Below are positions 7,366 to 9,991 of a stretch of 9,991 nucleotides of DNA, in pieces. This DNA is from Candidatus Latescibacterota bacterium. Its GTDB lineage: Bacteria > Latescibacterota > Latescibacteria > Latescibacterales > Latescibacteraceae. The notes below the pieces were generated by a model. It was not told where the DNA came from, searched no databases, and saw only the letters and a program-made list of their open reading frames with translations. The stretch is taken from assembly GCA_018656855.1 (NCBI GenBank), contig JABHYP010000050.1, positions 1 to 9,991 on the forward strand. Direction: 5' to 3'. The position numbers were made by a program, and so were the translations under genes. How positions within the stretch are numbered: the stretch's first letter is position 1; each line of letters begins with the position of its first letter.

Positions 7366-7485
7366 CTATTTCAGTAACGCGAGTTAATTGCTCGATTCTA
7401 AAATATGCTCTTTATCTTATCTGATGATGTCGTCAATTTTTCTTTACACTGTTTTTCCTGAACCATATCCTTGATACCCGAATAT
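7366..7485 (-). pseudogene. Relic of a second rubrerythrin-like gene (last ~40 codons)
   Basis: The minus strand aligns with the final 40 or so codons of the intact rubrerythrin-like gene at 5362-5856. It reads YSGIKDMVQEKQCKEK against YTGFKDMVPDKFGKEK. A one-base deletion follows, then IDDIIR-stop-DKEHILESSN-stop-LALLK-stop against IDAIIKEELGHIIDLNNQ and its last residues. Long runs are identical in nucleotides, for example GAACCATATCCTT and TGATGATG on the plus strand. One frameshift and two premature stops make it non-functional; the helix-D histidine is still recognisable. The alignment starts right at the stop codon of the peroxidase gene (7487), so everything upstream of helix C has been lost or overwritten. 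It ends 18 bases before the flavodiiron relic, against 16 bases between the intact genes. Confidence 0.85.
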
Positions 7486-7486
7486 T

Positions 7487-8098
7487 TTATTGGGCTAAAG
7501 CCTCCTCTACCGAATTAGTAATTACCGGGTCATCCGGAGTTGTTTCCGGATCAAAACGGGCAAGTACTTCGCCCTTCTTTCCGATAAGAAATTTCTCGAA
7601 ATTCCATTTGATAATACCGTGAAACTCCGGATTAGTTTTTTCTTCCGTTAAAAACTTATAGATCGAAGCCTGAAAATCTCCCTTTATATCAATCTTTTCA
7701 AATATCGGGAAATCAACAAGGAAATTATCATTGCAGTAAGTGACAATTTCTTTCGTGTTTCTCGGTTCCTGTTTGAATGAATCGGAGGGGAAAGCAATTA
7801 TTACAAAGCCCCTGTCTTTGTATTTTTTATAGATTTCCTGAAGCTGAAGGAATTGGGGTGTTAATCCGCATTCTGTCGCTGTATTAACAATAAGAAGAAC
7901 TTTATCCTTGAACTCTTCGAACTTAACTTCATTCCCTCTCATATCATTCGCGACAAAATTGTGGATAGTTATTCTGCTATGGTATTTTAAAGCAAAAGGT
8001 AGTGTTACTATCAGGGCAATGAAAAGAATTAAGCCCAGTACAATTATTATGGTTGTCTTTGCAGGCATATTCTTAATCCCTTTCAAGAATTCAAACAT
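7487..8098 (-). CDS. Glutathione peroxidase-like thiol peroxidase with N-terminal membrane anchor
   Basis: A 203-residue peroxidase of the cysteine-type GPx family, reducing H2O2 or organic peroxides, probably with thioredoxin-like rather than glutathione donors. The peroxidatic cysteine is C77 in NTATECGLTPQ (Cys, not selenocysteine). Q110 lies in KQEP, W165-N166 in KWNFEKFL, and C122 (TYCNDNF) sits where the resolving cysteine of two-Cys members is found. The usual FPCNQF block is changed to FPSDSF. Unlike ordinary cytosolic members it begins with a hydrophobic segment at about 15-37 after a basic start, so it is membrane-anchored or exported; periplasmic orientation is inferred, since both flanks are basic. 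A start at Met11 (8066-8068) with an upstream AAAGGG is a good alternative. It follows the exported superoxide reductase gene by 19 bases, whose product would release the peroxide it removes. Confidence 0.93.
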   Translation of the reverse strand: MFEFLKGIKNMPAKTTIIIVLGLILFIALIVTLPFALKYHSRITIHNFVANDMRGNEVKFEEFKDKVLLIVNTATECGLTPQFLQLQEIYKKYKDRGFVIIAFPSDSFKQEPRNTKEIVTYCNDNFLVDFPIFEKIDIKGDFQASIYKFLTEEKTNPEFHGIIKWNFEKFLIGKKGEVLARFDPETTPDDPVITNSVEEALAQ

Positions 8099-8117
8099 TG
8101 CTCATATTCACGCAATA

Positions 8118-8558
8118 TTAGTTAACCTTAACATCAACCGAATAATCCCATACGCCATGTAAATTGCAGTGTTCGGTTGCATATAAGGTAGAGTTGTTTT
8201 TCAGCATAACAGGTACAGTCACTTTGGGCTGAGCAAACGTTGGCCCGAAATTGAACGCCCCAATTTCAACAGCATATTGAGAACCTTCTTCTACAGCATA
8301 CAACTGTATCCACTTGATATGATGCTCAACCGTATTAGGGTGTGGTACTGTTTTGCCGACTTCTACTGTCACTGCAAATGGCTCGCCGGCTTTCACACTC
8401 TTCGGAGCATCAATTATTGGTACGTGTTTTTCCCTGCCCATCTCCTTTTCAGGAGGAATTATTACTTCTCCAAAACGTTTTTCTGATTGAGCAAAAACGT
8501 TCTGCGAGGACAATCCTGCTAATAATGATGAACCGATTAAAACATCTCTGCGTCTCAT
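8118..8558 (-). CDS. Exported one-iron superoxide reductase (neelaredoxin type)
   Basis: It reduces superoxide to hydrogen peroxide at a non-haem iron with four His and one Cys. The 146 residues contain the complete site: EKHVP with E43, K44 and H45; HPNTVEHH with H73 and H79; and CNLHGVW with C131 and H134. It lacks the N-terminal four-cysteine domain of two-iron desulfoferrodoxin. Instead it has a signal peptide: MRRRDVLIG followed by a mildly hydrophobic LLAGL stretch and VFA-Q at 21-24, a good signal peptidase I site. The double arginine with D-V-L resembles a Tat signal, although the usual Phe is Val; Sec export is the alternative. Most family members are cytosolic, so the signal is notable. 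A GGAGG ribosome site lies eight bases upstream. The 105 bases separating it from ferritin hold no terminator I can see. It precedes the anchored peroxidase by 19 bases. Confidence 0.95.
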   Translation of the reverse strand: MRRRDVLIGSSLLAGLSSQNVFAQSEKRFGEVIIPPEKEMGREKHVPIIDAPKSVKAGEPFAVTVEVGKTVPHPNTVEHHIKWIQLYAVEEGSQYAVEIGAFNFGPTFAQPKVTVPVMLKNNSTLYATEHCNLHGVWDYSVDVKVN

Positions 8559-8663
8559 ATTTTAAACCTCCAGAACAGTTAATAATTTATAATCATACCT
8601 CATCATCAAGAAGAAATTTATATCTTCCCGGAGAGTATTAGGTGAAAAATTCAAAAAATATTA

Positions 8664-9179
8664 CTATTTTCCCGAATCAGCCGGCATGGTAAAAATCCTT
8701 GCTCCAAGTTCTCTATCAAGCATCAAAAGGGCATTGGTTGATTCGCCGGCAAGCTTCAGTTTCTGAACAACGTTATCTGTGTTCATTTCCTCCTCTACCT
8801 GCTCGGTAACAAACCACTGCAGAAAAGCATTAGAGGCGTGGTCGCTTTCTTTGAGTGCGAGATCAACGAGTTTGTTGATCATACCCGTTACTTTCTCCTC
8901 GTGAGCATAGGCGTCTTTGAAAGCTTGCAATGCTGATGACCATTCAACTTCCGGAGTTTCTATAGCTGATAGTTTTGCTCTTCCGCCGCGATCATTGATG
9001 TGGTGGAAGAATTTCATCGCATGAAATATCTCTTCCTGAGACTGCGTCCGCATCCAGCCTGCGAAACCAGGAAGGTTAATTGATTCAAAATAAGCCGACA
9101 TGGAGAGATAGAGATATGCTGAAAAAAGTTCGGCGTTAATCTGGTCGTTAAAAGCCTTTTGTATCTTTTTGCTTATCAT
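8664..9179 (-). CDS. ftnA: Ferritin (non-haem, FtnA type)
   Basis: A 171-residue bacterial ferritin that oxidises ferrous iron and stores it in a 24-subunit cytoplasmic shell. The numbering coincides with the well-known E. coli protein: ferroxidase ligands E17, E50, H53, E94, Q127 and E130 are all in place, and the third-site residues E49, E126 and E129 are also present. There is no Met haem ligand pattern or other bacterioferritin feature that I can identify. Start MISKKIQKAFNDQINAELFSA is typical, with an AAGGCGG ribosome site before it. The gene lies 22 bases after the desulfoferrodoxin stop, in the same row of genes. Its likely role here is to hold iron set free from damaged iron enzymes and so limit Fenton chemistry (inference from context). 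Confidence 0.97.
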   Translation of the reverse strand: MISKKIQKAFNDQINAELFSAYLYLSMSAYFESINLPGFAGWMRTQSQEEIFHAMKFFHHINDRGGRAKLSAIETPEVEWSSALQAFKDAYAHEEKVTGMINKLVDLALKESDHASNAFLQWFVTEQVEEEMNTDNVVQKLKLAGESTNALLMLDRELGARIFTMPADSGK

Positions 9180-9201
9180 ATTTTTCCGCCTTTTTTTAAG
9201 G

Positions 9202-9576
9202 TTATGCTATCCATAAACCATGCAGATTACAATATTCATGGGCTGTTACCTTTTCCGCAGAAACACAGAATTCAGCCACCGGCTCATCGCCGGGCTTCAG
9301 GAACTTGCGATGTGTAACTCCATCCGCACAGAGAGCAATCCATTCAATGTAGTGTTCATCGAGCATCGGATGAGGAACGCTGCCTACAGTCACTCTGTAA
9401 CCATCACCCGTTTTTTCAATTACGGGAACATGCTTTTCTTGTGCGGCATCGGTCGAATTTTCTTTTAAAAGAATCATAGGTTTGCCACAGCAGACAAGTA
9501 CACCTGCTTCATTGTGAAGAACCTCCACGATATTTCCGCAGATTTCACATTTGTAAAGTCCCATTTTTACTGCCAT
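9202..9576 (-). CDS. dfx: Desulfoferrodoxin (two-iron superoxide reductase)
   Basis: A cytoplasmic superoxide reductase of 124 residues with two iron sites. The N-terminal desulforedoxin-like domain holds C10, C13, C29 and C30 (CxxC and CCGKPM), which make the Fe(Cys)4 centre. The catalytic domain carries EKHVPVI (E47, K48, H49), HPMLDEHYIEW (H69 and H75) and CNLHGLW (C116 and H119). The start is supported by AAGGAG seven bases upstream. It lacks a signal peptide, which separates it clearly from the exported one-iron enzyme two genes downstream. Rubredoxin is the usual electron donor for this family. It stands first after the hairpin at 9622-9643 and is followed by ferritin after 22 bases. 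Confidence 0.97.
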   Translation of the reverse strand: MAVKMGLYKCEICGNIVEVLHNEAGVLVCCGKPMILLKENSTDAAQEKHVPVIEKTGDGYRVTVGSVPHPMLDEHYIEWIALCADGVTHRKFLKPGDEPVAEFCVSAEKVTAHEYCNLHGLWIA

Positions 9577-9621
9577 TATACTTCTCCTTGATATTAAATG
9601 AAGTTTCAGGTTTCAGGTTCT

Positions 9622-9643
9622 AAAAACTACGAATATTTCGTAG
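9622..9643 (-). terminator. Hairpin plus T-run between rubrerythrin and desulfoferrodoxin
   Basis: A perfect inverted repeat CTACGAA/TTCGTAG (9627-9633 and 9637-9643) with a three-base loop is followed on the minus strand by five T residues. It starts 21 bases beyond the rubrerythrin stop. This is the layout of an intrinsic terminator, though the stem has only three G:C pairs and may leak. I see no clear promoter between it and desulfoferrodoxin, so partial read-through, setting a lower dose for the downstream genes, is possible. Being palindromic, it could alternatively be an operator. Confidence 0.5.
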
Positions 9644-9664
9644 GGGTTTGATTCATCAAATCCC

Positions 9665-9991
9665 TTACCAATTCTCACCAAGCAGTTCGAAATGCGCCTG
9701 TGGATGGTTGCATGCCGGGCAAACCCGCTGAGCTTCGGTTCCCTCGTGAAGGTAACCGCAGTTGGCACATCTCCAGAGAACCGGCCCATCTTTTTTGAAG
9801 ACTTTGTTATTCTCAATGTTGGCAGCAAGATCGAGATAGCGTTTCTCATGCTGTTTTTCTGCCACTGCTATGGCGCTGAATATTGCGGCAATTTCAGAAA
9901 AACCTTCATCAAGGGCGGTTTCAGCATAACCGGGATACATCTCGGTCTGCTCGAAATGTTCCCCTGCGGCTGCTTCCCTGAGATTTTCAAG
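9665..9991 (-). CDS. rbr: Rubrerythrin (5' part beyond the window edge)
   Basis: The last 108 residues of a classical rubrerythrin, a cytoplasmic NADH-linked peroxide reductase that takes electrons through rubredoxin. The visible part holds the second half of the diiron four-helix domain (NLREAAAGEHFEQTEMYPGY, then AEKQHEKRY with an ExxH ligand pair). A C-terminal rubredoxin-like domain follows, with CANCGYLHEG and CPACNHPQAHF giving the four iron cysteines, and a typical ENW end. The frame stays open to the last base of the window, so the start and the first helix are missing. It is clearly distinct from the rubrerythrin-like protein at 5362-5856, which lacks the rubredoxin domain. It is the first gene seen in the direction of transcription, with a hairpin after its stop. 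Confidence 0.97.
   Translation of the reverse strand, partial: LENLREAAAGEHFEQTEMYPGYAETALDEGFSEIAAIFSAIAVAEKQHEKRYLDLAANIENNKVFKKDGPVLWRCANCGYLHEGTEAQRVCPACNHPQAHFELLGENW

Noticed and set aside
7168..7486. Small RNA or insertion-sequence remnant in the gap between peroxidase and reductase
   Set aside because: No transposase fragments or terminal inverted repeats; most of the gap is explained by the two pseudogene relics.
9601..9620. Direct repeat TTTCAGG TTTCAGG upstream of desulfoferrodoxin as a regulator site
   Set aside because: Only two short units with no symmetry and no match to a binding site I know; could be chance.
9613..9849. Minus-strand frame of 78 codons
   Set aside because: It is an out-of-frame reading of the rubrerythrin C-terminal domain, which is certain in the other frame.

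Overview
The window comes from a Gram-negative bacterium living under anoxic or microoxic conditions. The Gram-negative call rests on a class A penicillin-binding protein, a lipobox protein and an apparently exported superoxide reductase. The anaerobe call rests on a dense set of non-haem iron oxygen-defence proteins: rubrerythrin, desulfoferrodoxin, ferritin, superoxide reductase, flavodiiron protein and rubredoxin. I cannot name the taxon; nothing seen is specific to one phylum. All supported genes lie on the minus strand, so transcription runs from high to low coordinates.

From the right edge: the C-terminal part of a classical rubrerythrin (9665-9991), a hairpin with a T-run (9622-9643), then a tightly packed row of two-iron desulfoferrodoxin (9202-9576), ferritin (8664-9179), an exported one-iron superoxide reductase (8118-8558) and a membrane-anchored glutathione-peroxidase-like protein (7487-8098). 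Next comes a gene graveyard (7222-7485) holding relics of two genes, the 3' end of a rubrerythrin-like gene and the 5' end of a flavodiiron gene. It is followed by an AT-rich NADH:rubredoxin-reductase-like flavoprotein gene (5956-7167). After that stand the intact versions of the two relics, a rubredoxin-less rubrerythrin-like protein (5362-5856, TTG start) and the flavodiiron protein (4128-5345), and then a 53-residue rubredoxin (3948-4109). A 459-base non-coding stretch with a 9-base tandem repeat separates this island from a PBP1A (1212-3488) and an incomplete unknown lipoprotein (1-1128).

Family knowledge gives a coherent scheme. NADH electrons would pass through the flavoprotein reductase to rubredoxin, and from there to the flavodiiron protein (O2 or NO reduction), the rubrerythrins (peroxide reduction) and the superoxide reductases. 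Ferritin would store the iron that oxidative damage releases. The exported superoxide reductase and the anchored peroxidase would form a separate envelope branch. The most unusual observation is the decayed second rubrerythrin-like/flavodiiron pair, in the same order and with nearly the same spacing as the intact pair, with the AT-rich reductase gene lying between the two copies.
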